From Peptostreptococcaceae bacterium (GTDB lineage Bacteria; Bacillota_A; Clostridia; Peptostreptococcales; Anaerovoracaceae): 10,324 nt of DNA. Of this stretch, positions 1 through 6,894 are shown piece by piece; the stretch's first letter is position 1, and the number at the start of each line of letters is the position of its first letter. The notes below the pieces were generated by a model that did not search any database, had not been told where the DNA came from, and was given only the letters and a program-made list of their open reading frames with translations. A program made the position numbers and the translations under genes. The stretch covers positions 1 to 10,324 of the forward strand of contig JAENWH010000040.1 of NCBI GenBank assembly GCA_016650135.1, given 5' to 3'.

Positions 1-5
1 TTAGC

Positions 6-1265
6 TTGAATACTAAAACTGAAGTGAAGCTTAAATATGGTACACAATACCATAATATTTCTGTACCTACTCAGAATATCATGGATATATTAATACCTAA
101 AGATTTGCCGGGTGCATCGGATCAATTACAAGAGGTTAGACATTCAATAAAGGAACCGATTTGTTCCGAGCCTTTAGCCACATTAGCAAAGGGAAAAGAA
201 AACGTTGTCATACTATGTAGTGATATCACCCGTCCTTCTCCCAGTTATTTATTAGTGCCACCTATTTTAGATGAGTTAAATGCTGCAGGTGTTACTGATG
301 ATAAAATAACCGTTGTTTTTGGATTAGGCTATCATCGCTCTCATACAGAAGAAGAAAAGAAGAAACTTGTCGGAGAAGAGGTGTATAATCGAATAAAGTG
401 TATTGATCATGATAGAAATAACTGCGTTTATATAGGGGATACCTCCAGGGGTACACCAATATGGATTTTCGAACCTGTATCAAAGTCCGATTTTGTAATT
501 GCTACTGGGAACTTAGAGTTTCATTATAAAGCTGGTTACAGTGGTGGATATAAGGCTTTAATGCCTGGAGTATGTAGCAAGGAGTCGATTCAAGCAAACC
601 ATGTTATGATGATTCGACCTGGAACAATGCCTGGAAAGATAGATGGGAACCCCATGAGAGAAGATATTGACGAAGCTGGAAAAATGGGTGGCGTTAAGTT
701 CATAGTAAATGCGGTTTTAAATTCAAAAAAAGAGATTGTCAAATGCGTATCGGGTAACCCTACAAATGCTCACCGCGAAGGCTGTAAATATATTGACATG
801 ATGTATAAACGTCCTATACCTGAAAAGGCAGATATTGTTATTTGTTGTCCAGGCGGACATCCCAAGGATATTAACTTGTATCAAGCCCAAAAGGGATTCG
901 AAAATTCTAGTTACGCTGTAAAAGACGGGGGCATAATCATTCTATTTGCAAAATGTGGAGAATTATTAGGAGAAGCTACTTTTGAAGAGTGGATGATGAG
1001 AGCTAAATCTCCCGATGATCCAGTAAAATGGATACAAGAAAAATTTGTATTAGGTGCACACAAGGCTGTAGTTTATTGCATGGTTTTACAAAAGAAGAAA
1101 GCTTACTTAATTTCTGATTTACCCGATGATTTGGCAAGAGAATGCTTCTTTGTGCCTGCTAAATCTGTGGAAGAAGCATTAGATAAAGCATTAGTAGAAA
1201 TGGGGAAAGATGCGAAAGTACTTATTATGAGCGCTGCTAATTCTACTTTGCCTTATGTCGAATAA
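6..1265 (+). CDS. LarA-family nickel-dependent 2-hydroxyacid racemase/epimerase
   Basis: This is a 419-residue protein of the lactate racemase (LarA, DUF2088) superfamily. The family inverts the carbinol carbon of 2-hydroxyacids by hydride transfer, using a nickel-pincer nucleotide bound covalently to a lysine. The landmark residues fall almost exactly where they do in Lactobacillus plantarum LarA: a DITRP segment (D73, R76), GYHRSH with H110, FHYKAGYSGGYKALMPG with H173 and cofactor lysine K183, NHVMM with H199, and LYQAQKG (Q293, K296). All catalytic residues I can recognise are present, so it is probably active. It starts at TTG; the ribosome binding site would lie before the window, and the frame is open to the left edge, but the length matches LarA (about 424 aa). 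It lies 14 nt before the hydro-lyase large subunit, so the two are probably co-transcribed. The substrate is unlikely to be lactate given the dicarboxylate context; malate, tartrate or a 3-substituted malate is inferred. The cofactor genes larB, larC and larE are not in the window. Confidence 0.88.
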   Translation: MNTKTEVKLKYGTQYHNISVPTQNIMDILIPKDLPGASDQLQEVRHSIKEPICSEPLATLAKGKENVVILCSDITRPSPSYLLVPPILDELNAAGVTDDKITVVFGLGYHRSHTEEEKKKLVGEEVYNRIKCIDHDRNNCVYIGDTSRGTPIWIFEPVSKSDFVIATGNLEFHYKAGYSGGYKALMPGVCSKESIQANHVMMIRPGTMPGKIDGNPMREDIDEAGKMGGVKFIVNAVLNSKKEIVKCVSGNPTNAHREGCKYIDMMYKRPIPEKADIVICCPGGHPKDINLYQAQKGFENSSYAVKDGGIIILFAKCGELLGEATFEEWMMRAKSPDDPVKWIQEKFVLGAHKAVVYCMVLQKKKAYLISDLPDDLARECFFVPAKSVEEALDKALVEMGKDAKVLIMSAANSTLPYVE

Positions 1266-1279
1266 TAGGAGGACTAATT

Positions 1280-2563
1280 ATGCATGCTGTAGAAAAGATG
1301 TTAGCCCGTGCCGCGGGAAGGGATAAGGTAACTGCAGGAGATATTGTGAAAGCTAAGGTTGATTTTGCAGAAATTAATGATTTGTATTTACAGACAATTT
1401 ACTCTTTCTATGAAATGGGAGGTAAAAAAGTATGGGATCGAGACAAATTATGTTTTGTATTTGATCACTATGCCCCAACGCCTACCATAAAAGCCGCACA
1501 AAATCATAAAGAAATGAGAAAATTTGTTGGTGAGCAAGGTTTAACACATCATTTTGACGTGAATACAGGGGTTTGTCACCAGGTTATGCCTGAAGCTGGA
1601 GTAGTTTGGCCTGGTATGATTTTGGTTGCAACAGATTCTCATACCACTACTCACGGTGCCTTTGGAGCTTTTGGAACAGGTGTAGGAGCAACGGATATGG
1701 CAACGATTATGATTTCTGGAGAGATTTGGTTTAAAGTTCCAGAGGTTATCAAGATAGAGATAAACGGGAAAACCCAATCAGGTGTAATGGCAAAGGATGT
1801 CATACTACATATTTTGGGGAACTTAGGGGCAGACATTGCTGTATATAAAGCAATAGAATTTTCGGGTACGTATGTAGAAGGCTTAGGTGTTTCCGAAAGA
1901 ATGGTTATATGTAATATGGCTGTTGAGATGGGCGCTAAAACTGCATATATGAAGCCAAATCAAAAAGTTTTAGACTATATCCATAGTAGAACTGATAAAG
2001 AGTTTGATTTATTAGAAACTGATCCTGATTTTGAGTTCACAGAGATTTATAGCTTTGAAATAAGCCATTTAAGTCCACAGGTTGCTATGCCTCACAGTGT
2101 TGATAATGTTGTTTCCATAGAGGATGTACCAAAAATAAAGGTGGATCAAACCTTCATTGGAACATGTACCGGTGGACGGATAGATGATATTGCAGCAGCA
2201 GTTGATATACTTAAGGGAAAAAGGATCAATCCTACAACTCGTTTAATTATCATTCCAGCTTCTAATGAAGTGTTTTTGGAAGCTAGCCAACTAGGGTATG
2301 TTGAGGAGCTTGTAAAAGCAGGCGCAACATTCTCTACCCCAGGCTGTGGACCTTGTTTAGGGGCTCATGAAGGAATACTTGCTCCAGGAGAGGTTTGTGT
2401 AACCGCATCCAATCGCAATTTCCCAGGAAGAATGGGCAGCACAGAAGCATTTATCTACTTAGCATCGCCGGCAACAGTGGCAGCCTCTGCTCTTATGGGA
2501 GAGTTAGTGGATGCAAGACTTTTGTTAAAGGAGGTCTATGATTATGAAACTAATATCAGGTAA
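1280..2563 (+). CDS. LeuC/HacA/DmdA-type aconitase-superfamily hydro-lyase, large subunit
   Basis: This 427-residue protein is the large, cluster-bearing subunit of a two-subunit aconitase-superfamily hydro-lyase: 3-isopropylmalate dehydratase, homoaconitase, maleate or citraconate hydratase, or 2,3-dimethylmalate dehydratase type. Visible motifs are FDHYAPTP (residues 61-68), the TDSHTTTHGAFGAFGTGVGATD stretch (118-139), and the three [4Fe-4S] ligands: C296 in GTCTGGR, and C356 and C359 in PGCGPCLGAHEG. The length is that of the short archaeal/clostridial subgroup (about 420 aa), not the roughly 465-aa enterobacterial LeuC. AGGAGG at 1267-1272 sits 7 nt before the ATG. The gene's end overlaps the small-subunit start. 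There is no leuA or leuB nearby, and the neighbours are a racemase and a carboxylate transporter, so a catabolic role is more likely than leucine synthesis (inference). Sequence alone does not distinguish the possible substrates. Confidence 0.9.
   Translation: MHAVEKMLARAAGRDKVTAGDIVKAKVDFAEINDLYLQTIYSFYEMGGKKVWDRDKLCFVFDHYAPTPTIKAAQNHKEMRKFVGEQGLTHHFDVNTGVCHQVMPEAGVVWPGMILVATDSHTTTHGAFGAFGTGVGATDMATIMISGEIWFKVPEVIKIEINGKTQSGVMAKDVILHILGNLGADIAVYKAIEFSGTYVEGLGVSERMVICNMAVEMGAKTAYMKPNQKVLDYIHSRTDKEFDLLETDPDFEFTEIYSFEISHLSPQVAMPHSVDNVVSIEDVPKIKVDQTFIGTCTGGRIDDIAAAVDILKGKRINPTTRLIIIPASNEVFLEASQLGYVEELVKAGATFSTPGCGPCLGAHEGILAPGEVCVTASNRNFPGRMGSTEAFIYLASPATVAASALMGELVDARLLLKEVYDYETNIR
2527..2534 (+). 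promoter_or_regulatory. Ribosome binding site deciding the small-subunit start
   Basis: AAAGGAGG lies inside the 3' end of the large-subunit gene. Its distance to the ATG at 2544 is 9 nt, against only 3 nt to the ATG at 2538, so the second ATG is the better start. Confidence 0.75.
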
Positions 2564-3041
2564 AGCTTTTGTCTATGGAAACAATATCGATACTGATCAG
2601 ATATATCCAGGTCGATATTTGGATGTAGTTGATCCCAATGAAATTGCTAAACACTGCATGGAGGGCGCTGACGCATCATTAGTTAACAAGATGAGCCCCG
2701 GGGATATTATCGTGGCAGGTAAAAACTTTGGCTGTGGATCTAGTCGTGAACATGCAGCCATCACACTCATTCATGCAGAGGTTGGTGCTGTAGTTGCTGA
2801 ATCCTTCGGGAGAATATTTTACCGAAATGCAATTAACCTCGGATTATCTGTATTGGTTTGCCCTGATATAACAAAAAAAGTTAACACTGGGGATATCTTA
2901 AAAGTGAATTTTCTTGAAGGTTATGTTCAAAACAAGTCAAATACTAATGTGATTCAGGGGGAAAAAGTCTCTGATTACATTATGGAAATAATTCAAGCCG
3001 GTGGCATTAAGCAGCTTTTTAAAAAAAATAACTTGAAATAA
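2544..3041 (+). CDS. LeuD/HacB/DmdB-type hydro-lyase, small subunit
   Basis: This is the small (swivel-domain) partner of the preceding large subunit, 165 residues from the chosen start. It shows the family signatures YGNNIDTDQIYPGRYL (residues 11-26), GKNFGCGSSREHA (59-71) and AESFGRIFYRNAINLGL (85-101). The GSSRE segment supplies substrate-binding serine and arginine in this family. The loop after IYPGR reads YLDV. Characterised isopropylmalate isomerases carry YLVY-like and homoaconitases YLRT-like sequences at this spot, so the side-chain pocket appears different. An in-frame ATG at 2538 is an alternative start, but AAAGGAGG at 2527-2534 is only 3 nt from it and 9 nt from the ATG at 2544, which favours 2544. 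The gene overlaps the large-subunit gene by 20 nt, implying translational coupling and a one-to-one complex. It ends with a lysine-rich tail. The substrate is not established. Confidence 0.9.
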   Translation: MKLISGKAFVYGNNIDTDQIYPGRYLDVVDPNEIAKHCMEGADASLVNKMSPGDIIVAGKNFGCGSSREHAAITLIHAEVGAVVAESFGRIFYRNAINLGLSVLVCPDITKKVNTGDILKVNFLEGYVQNKSNTNVIQGEKVSDYIMEIIQAGGIKQLFKKNNLK

Positions 3042-3145
3042 GGATTAATTTAATCTTTATTATAAGCATATTATTCATAAAGGGGGGATTAATAAAATTT
3101 AATATTAATGTCTGTAAATATTAAAAATATGAGGGGGGTTCTAAA
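3042..3145 (+). other. Intergenic region before the transporter genes
   Basis: This 104-bp, very AT-rich gap separates the hydro-lyase genes from the transporter. It holds a weak AT-only inverted repeat (GATTAA-T-TTAATC, 3043-3055) followed by TTTATTA, too weak to call a terminator. It also holds two G6 tracts: 3082-3087, which has no start codon at useful distance, and 3132-3137, which is the ribosome binding site of the binding-protein gene. I see no convincing sigma-A or sigma-54 promoter, so read-through from the upstream operon is plausible. Confidence 0.5.
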
Positions 3146-4159
3146 GTGAAATTTAAAAAAATAACTTCGTTGGTAAGTACATTGTTGATTTTAGTGTTGG
3201 CTTTTAGTGGATGTTCTACGAAACCTGAGGCGGCACCAGAAAAAGACGCTCCACAAGACGTAGCAAAAGGAGAATATCCGGTAAGACCTGTAAACTATAT
3301 ACTTCCATTTGATCCAGGCGGAGAATCTGACATAACAGCAAGAATGCAGCAAAAGCCTTTAGAGGAAATATTAGGTAAAAGTGTTGTTGTTCAGTACAAA
3401 CCTGGTGGTGGAGGTGCTCTTGGATGGCAGGAATTAGTATCAGATACTAAACCTGATGGATATAACATAATGGGTTCAAATTTACCTCATATTATACTCC
3501 AGCCTTTAGTACGAGATGATGCAGGATATGAGACAGATCAATTGGTTCCAATCTATTACTTCCAAGCTACTTCTAATATACTCGCTGTTGCTAAGGATAG
3601 CCCAATTAATTCTGTCGATGAATTTGTGGCCTATGCAAAAGCAAATCCTGGAGCTGTAACACTTGCAGGAAGTGGTAGCTATAGTGCAAACCATCTTGGC
3701 GTATTGGTGTTCAACAAAATTGCTGGAATTGAGACTACTTACATACCAGAAACTGGTTCTGGTGGTGCCATTCCACAATTATTAGGTGGCCATGTAATGG
3801 GATTAATGACATATACAACTATGGGAATTAATCATAGTGAAGACCTGAAGATACTAGCAGTTGCTTCTGAAGAAAGAGTTGAGGCTCTTCCAGATACTCC
3901 TACATTCAAAGAGTTAGGTTATGATTATGTTGAAGGTGCATATCGTGGAATTTCAGGCCCACCAGGATTATCTGATGAAATAGTAAATACTTTAGCGGCT
4001 GCCTTTAAGGAAATTAATGCACAACCTGAGTACCTTAAAAAAATGAAAGATATGGGATTTGAAATACTTGACTATGGTCCTGCAGAATCAAAGAAATTAG
4101 TTAGTGAAAGAAAAGTGTATTATGAAAAGTTATTAAAAGAGTTAGGTTTAATAAAATAA
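3146..4159 (+). CDS. TctC/Bug-family carboxylate-binding lipoprotein of a tripartite tricarboxylate transporter
   Basis: This 337-residue extracytoplasmic solute-binding protein belongs to the TctC (Bug) family. It captures a carboxylate outside the membrane and hands it to the TctA/TctB permease. The N-terminus is a lipoprotein signal: lysines at 2, 4 and 5, a hydrophobic core (about 8-20), and FSGC with lipidation cysteine C23. Next comes a short linker rich in Ala, Pro and charged residues. The mature protein opens with the family motif YPVRPVNYILPFDPGGESDITAR (44-66), followed by a PGGGGALGWQELVSDTKPDGYNI region (86-108); the PGG..D and GGGG..G loops form the carboxylate-binding pocket in the family. 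The start is GTG at 3146, with GAGGGGGG at 3130-3137. Lipid anchoring fits a Gram-positive host. Bug proteins bind varied ligands (citrate, tartrate, glutamate, aromatic acids), so the ligand cannot be assigned; the neighbours suggest an aliphatic di- or hydroxydicarboxylate. Confidence 0.92.
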   Translation: MKFKKITSLVSTLLILVLAFSGCSTKPEAAPEKDAPQDVAKGEYPVRPVNYILPFDPGGESDITARMQQKPLEEILGKSVVVQYKPGGGGALGWQELVSDTKPDGYNIMGSNLPHIILQPLVRDDAGYETDQLVPIYYFQATSNILAVAKDSPINSVDEFVAYAKANPGAVTLAGSGSYSANHLGVLVFNKIAGIETTYIPETGSGGAIPQLLGGHVMGLMTYTTMGINHSEDLKILAVASEERVEALPDTPTFKELGYDYVEGAYRGISGPPGLSDEIVNTLAAAFKEINAQPEYLKKMKDMGFEILDYGPAESKKLVSERKVYYEKLLKELGLIK

Positions 4160-4160
4160 T

Positions 4161-4198
4161 TTTATATACACCCACTCATATGAGTGGGTGTATATAAA
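4161..4198 (+). promoter_or_regulatory. Perfect 38-bp palindrome between binding-protein and permease genes
   Basis: The 38 bases form a perfect inverted repeat centred between 4179 and 4180, starting 1 nt after the binding-protein stop codon. In RNA it would fold into one long stem with a GC-rich middle (CACCCACTC/GAGTGGGTG) and AT-rich base. No U-run follows (AATCAATTA), so it is not a standard intrinsic terminator. Hairpins at this spot in binding-protein-dependent transporter operons often stabilise the upstream message, so that the binding protein exceeds the permease. That role is inferred here. Confidence 0.8.
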
Positions 4199-4218
4199 TC
4201 AATTAGGGGGGGAAAAAT

Positions 4219-5733
4219 TTGAATAATATACTAGACGCATTTATTGCAGTATTAGATATCAAAATTATTGTATTTATGTTACTAGGAACAACAGGTGGAA
4301 TGATTGCCGGAGCTTTACCTGGATTTTCGGCTACAATGGCTGTTGCCCTAATAGTACCCTTTACTTTTACAATGGATCCTATTGCAGGGCTGGCAACTCT
4401 AGGAGCTATTTATACGGGGGCAATTTACGGCGGATGTTTTTCAGCCATTTTAGTTAATACGCCAGGTACGCCTTCCTCTATTGCAACAACATTTGATGGT
4501 TATCCAATGACAAAACTAGGGCGAGGTGAAGAGGCTCTTCACACAGCGACTTTCGCTTCAGCGGGTGGAGGAATAATAGGAGTTTTAGTATTAATTTTTT
4601 TATCAATCCCTTTAGCAAAAATCGCATTAAAATTTGGCCCTCCAGAATATTTTTGGATAAGTATTTTTGGGTTGACAATCATAGCTAGCTTAGCTTCAAA
4701 ATCCATGCTGAAAGGCTTAGCTGGTGGTATTTTTGGACTACTGATAAGTATGATTGGAGTGGCGCCTATCGGTGGAGATGTTAGATTCACTATGGGTATT
4801 TCTACTTTTCAAGGCGGTATACAAATTTTGACAGTATTAATTGGTTTCTTTTGTATTCCTGAAATGTTAAGGATCGCCGGAGAGCTTAACAAGAATAAAC
4901 AACAAGACGTGCATGTTGAGAAACAAACGGGCGTAATAAAAAAAGCAATTTTAAACAATTTTCAAAAACCATTCAATTTTATCAGATCATCAATTATCGG
5001 TTCCTTCGTTGGAATTTTACCAGGTGCGGGAGGAAATATAGCAAACCTAGTGGCTTATAATGAAGCGCAGAGATCATCTGATGATCCTGAGAGCTTTGGC
5101 AAAGGAAATCCAGCTGGTGTTGTAGCAACAGAATCGTCAAACAATGCAACCGTTGGATCATCCATGGTGCCACTCTTAACACTCGGCATACCTGGTTCTC
5201 CAGCGGCCGCAGTTTTATATGGGGCACTAATGATACAAGGGCTAAGGCCAGGTCCCCAATTATTTACAACTAATGCGAAAATAACGTATGGATTTATGAT
5301 GGCCTTACTTATCGGACAATTTATGATTCTTATAATCGGTCTAGGGGCTGGGAAGTCGTTGTACAAAGCAGTTACTAAGGTTCCTGAGAGAGTTCTTGTA
5401 CCTTCAGTAATATTTCTTACTATTATGGGTTCTTATGCCATTAGAAATAATGTAATGGATGTAATCGTGATGTTTATCAGTGGTCTAATTGCATATGTTT
5501 TAAAAGAATTTGGATTCCATCCTGGACCTATTGTACTGGGCTTAATATTAGGACCAATAGCAGAGAAGGGATTTGTTCAAGGATTTCTAATGGGGAAGGC
5601 ATCAGGTCAACCTTTGATGATATTCTTTACAAGACCCATATCCATAGTCTTAATAATTATCACAATTATTTCAGCTGCATGGCCTTTTATAAGAATGTAT
5701 AGAGAGAGGAAACATAAAGGAGTGACTATGTAA
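4219..5733 (+). CDS. TctA-family large permease subunit of a tripartite tricarboxylate transporter
   Basis: This 504-residue polytopic membrane protein has the length and pattern of TctA, the translocating subunit of the cation-coupled tripartite tricarboxylate transporter. It is built as two related halves, each carrying a conserved glycine/proline-rich motif. The first half has GALPGFSATMAVAL (31-44) and NTPGTPSSIATTFDGYPM (80-97). The second has GILPGAGGNIANLVAY (265-280), ESSNNA (305-310) and LTLGIPGSPAAAVLYGALMIQGLRPGPQLF (320-349). Repeated hydrophobic segments run from about 15 to 490. The start is TTG at 4219 with AGGGGGGG at 4205-4212, 6 nt upstream. It follows the binding-protein gene with only the palindrome between and overlaps the small permease gene by one base. 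The family fold is clear; substrate specificity lies mostly with the binding protein. Confidence 0.95.
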   Translation: MNNILDAFIAVLDIKIIVFMLLGTTGGMIAGALPGFSATMAVALIVPFTFTMDPIAGLATLGAIYTGAIYGGCFSAILVNTPGTPSSIATTFDGYPMTKLGRGEEALHTATFASAGGGIIGVLVLIFLSIPLAKIALKFGPPEYFWISIFGLTIIASLASKSMLKGLAGGIFGLLISMIGVAPIGGDVRFTMGISTFQGGIQILTVLIGFFCIPEMLRIAGELNKNKQQDVHVEKQTGVIKKAILNNFQKPFNFIRSSIIGSFVGILPGAGGNIANLVAYNEAQRSSDDPESFGKGNPAGVVATESSNNATVGSSMVPLLTLGIPGSPAAAVLYGALMIQGLRPGPQLFTTNAKITYGFMMALLIGQFMILIIGLGAGKSLYKAVTKVPERVLVPSVIFLTIMGSYAIRNNVMDVIVMFISGLIAYVLKEFGFHPGPIVLGLILGPIAEKGFVQGFLMGKASGQPLMIFFTRPISIVLIIITIISAAWPFIRMYRERKHKGVTM

Positions 5734-6173
5734 TGAAAAGAAATACTGATTTATATGGTGGATTGTTTATGATTATCGTTTCGTTACTTTTTTTGCCGTC
5801 ACTTGGTAAAATGACCGTGTATTCCAAAATATTTCCGAGAGCTATAATCGTAATACTTATTGTATTAGGGATAGCCTTACTTATCAAGTCAAGAGTAAAT
5901 GGTTCTCTTTCTGAATTATTTGTTTTAGATAATAATAAAAATGTTATTTTAGTGGCATTGCTAACTTTAGCATGGGTGCTTTTGTTTAAGAAAATAGGGT
6001 TTGTTGTTACCAGTTTTGTGGCCTTGACTATACTTTTATGCATATTAAGTGAAAAGCGAAATATTAAAGCGTATGTTAAATCTTCAATTATTGCTGGATG
6101 TCAAATCGGAGTATTATATTTAATATTCTCTAAAATTTTGTATGTACCCTTTCCAACAGGTTTGTTTTTCTAG
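5733..6173 (+). CDS. TctB-family small permease subunit
   Basis: This is a 146-residue hydrophobic protein with four to five predicted membrane segments (about 8-24, 35-52, 70-86, 88-106, 116-134). It has the TctB-like features IFPRA (33-37) after the first hairpin and LYVPFPTG (136-143) at the C-terminus. TctB proteins are poorly conserved, so the call rests on size, topology and position directly after the TctA-type gene. The genes overlap by one base (TAATG), with AAAGGAGTG at 5716-5724 inside the upstream gene, a sign of translational coupling. The family order C-A-B here is one of several known arrangements. It is the last gene of the transporter unit; hairpins and a terminator follow. 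Confidence 0.88.
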   Translation: MKRNTDLYGGLFMIIVSLLFLPSLGKMTVYSKIFPRAIIVILIVLGIALLIKSRVNGSLSELFVLDNNKNVILVALLTLAWVLLFKKIGFVVTSFVALTILLCILSEKRNIKAYVKSSIIAGCQIGVLYLIFSKILYVPFPTGLFF

Positions 6174-6184
6174 AAATAAACAGG

Positions 6185-6206
6185 AGGGCACAATATATCG
6201 TGTCCT
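6185..6206 (+). repeat. Hairpin just after the transporter operon
   Basis: AGGGCAC (6185-6191) pairs with GTGTCCT (6200-6206) with one G-U pair and an 8-nt AT-rich loop. No U-run follows, so it is more likely a 3'-end stability element than a terminator. It starts 11 nt after the last transporter gene. Confidence 0.5.
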
Positions 6207-6213
6207 ACCCAGT

Positions 6214-6234
6214 TAATGACCTCATAGGTCATTA
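6214..6234 (+). repeat. Second hairpin after the transporter operon
   Basis: TAATGACCT (6214-6222) and AGGTCATTA (6226-6234) form a perfect 9-bp stem with a 3-nt loop. No U-run follows. It lies 7 nt after the previous hairpin and about 20 nt before the terminator. Confidence 0.6.
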
Positions 6235-6254
6235 GATAGAGTAAACAATATTTG

Positions 6255-6300
6255 AAGCTAGAGTTGTTAAGTATCATTTCTTCATAACTCTAGTTTTTTC
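6255..6300 (+). terminator. Intrinsic terminator of the transporter operon
   Basis: CTAGAGTTGT (6258-6267) pairs with ATAACTCTAG (6284-6293), including one G-U pair, and is followed directly by TTTTTT (6294-6299). This is a standard intrinsic terminator on the + strand, about 80-120 nt after the small permease gene. No T-run lies on the other side, so it is not clearly bidirectional. Confidence 0.8.
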
Positions 6301-6453
6301 TATTTATCTCTTTCTTTCAGTTCATAGAGGTCTGTTCGTCTGTTTCCTAGCAATGTTACCGTTCAAGATTTTCTCGAGCACTTACTATTCTAAAGAACTT
6401 TTTATGCTATATACATAGTCTTTTCAACACTTTTAATAAATTTAAATTATATA

Positions 6454-6507
6454 TATGACTAAAAGATTAGAGTGAATTTACTGCTAACTTTTTAGTCATA
6501 TTTTTTT
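6454..6507 (+). terminator. AT-rich hairpin with T-run, terminator-like
   Basis: TATGACTAAAAG (6454-6465) pairs with TTTTTAGTCATA (6489-6500) to form a 12-bp stem, and T7 follows at 6501-6507. The stem is AT-rich and the loop is long (23 nt), so it may be weak. It could be a backup terminator or the 3' end of a lost gene or small transcript. Confidence 0.5.
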
Positions 6508-6554
6508 AATAATTTATAAAGGTAAACACATGCAACTTAAAAGTGAATGAATCC

Positions 6555-6585
6555 TTGGTGAATTTATGTCATTTTATGATACAAT
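6555..6585 (+). promoter_or_regulatory. Putative sigma-A promoter with extended -10
   Basis: TGATACAAT at 6577-6585 is an extended -10 element (TGn plus TACAAT). The best -35 is weak (TTGGTG at 6555-6560, 19-nt spacer), as is usual when an extended -10 is present. It precedes the 56-codon ORF, and no terminator separates it from the activator gene, so it could supply basal activator expression. Confidence 0.5.
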
Positions 6586-6641
6586 AGTAAAGATATTAAT
6601 ACAGAATTAAATAGATTTACACAAAGGAGAAATTTATTTTT

Positions 6642-6812
6642 GTGAAGAATAGATTTGTCAAATTTAAAAATAAAAAAGCTAGTAAATATATAGTAATTCG
6701 GTTCCCTATTATTATCCTATTGTGTTCTATATTTATTCTAATATGGTCAAATTATAAAATTTTTAGAGATTCTATAATTTATAATGAACAACAGAACTTT
6801 CTGAATTATTAA
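6642..6812 (+). pseudogene. 56-codon ORF with one membrane segment, probable remnant of a membrane sensor
   Basis: A GTG-started reading frame encodes a basic N-terminus (MKNRFVKFKNKKASK), one strong transmembrane helix (about residues 16-36, ending ILIW) and a short tail with FRDSIIYNEQQ, then a stop. This is what the first membrane segment and start of the outer domain look like in many membrane sensor proteins (chemoreceptors, diguanylate cyclases, kinases). The output domain is absent. A +1 shift near the end would continue only briefly (TELSELLKIFTKTM) before another stop, consistent with decay after deletion. AAAGGAG at 6623-6629 is 12 nt upstream, rather far. It may instead be a genuine small membrane protein. 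No family can be assigned. Confidence 0.35.
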
Positions 6813-6894
6813 AAATATTCACAAAGACTATGTAAATTACTAAAGGGTGTAAAATATGAGGGAAGTAGTAATAAAGTTTTAGGGGGAATGCAAA

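Larger units (their letters stand above)
6301..6641 (+). other. AT-rich non-coding stretch between terminators and sensor remnant
   Basis: I see no credible gene on either strand here. The stretch holds a second terminator-like hairpin (6454-6507), a sigma-A-like promoter (6577-6585) and a ribosome binding site (AAAGGAG, 6623-6629). The segment 6301-6450 has no structure I can explain. Confidence 0.5.

Noticed and set aside
1280..3041. Annotation as leucine-biosynthesis leuC/leuD
   Set aside because: The family match is real, but no leuA or leuB is adjacent and the surroundings are catabolic, so a leu gene symbol would overstate what is known.
3108..3149. A 13-codon ORF (MSVNIKNMRGVLK) ending in GTGA over the binding-protein start, like a leader peptide
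   Set aside because: The only purine-rich tract upstream is about 20 nt away, too far for initiation, and the sequence has no attenuator-like content.
5055..5366. Open frames on the - strand across the large permease gene
   Set aside because: They mirror conserved TctA motifs on the + strand and have no supporting ribosome binding site or homology.
6200..6235. An 11-codon ORF starting GTG after AGGAGGG
   Set aside because: It lies within two hairpins, has no recognisable content, and the spacing is long; chance is the simpler explanation.
6301..6641. Riboswitch or CRISPR in the AT-rich gap
   Set aside because: No repeated units, no conserved aptamer core that I recognise, and only simple hairpins are present.
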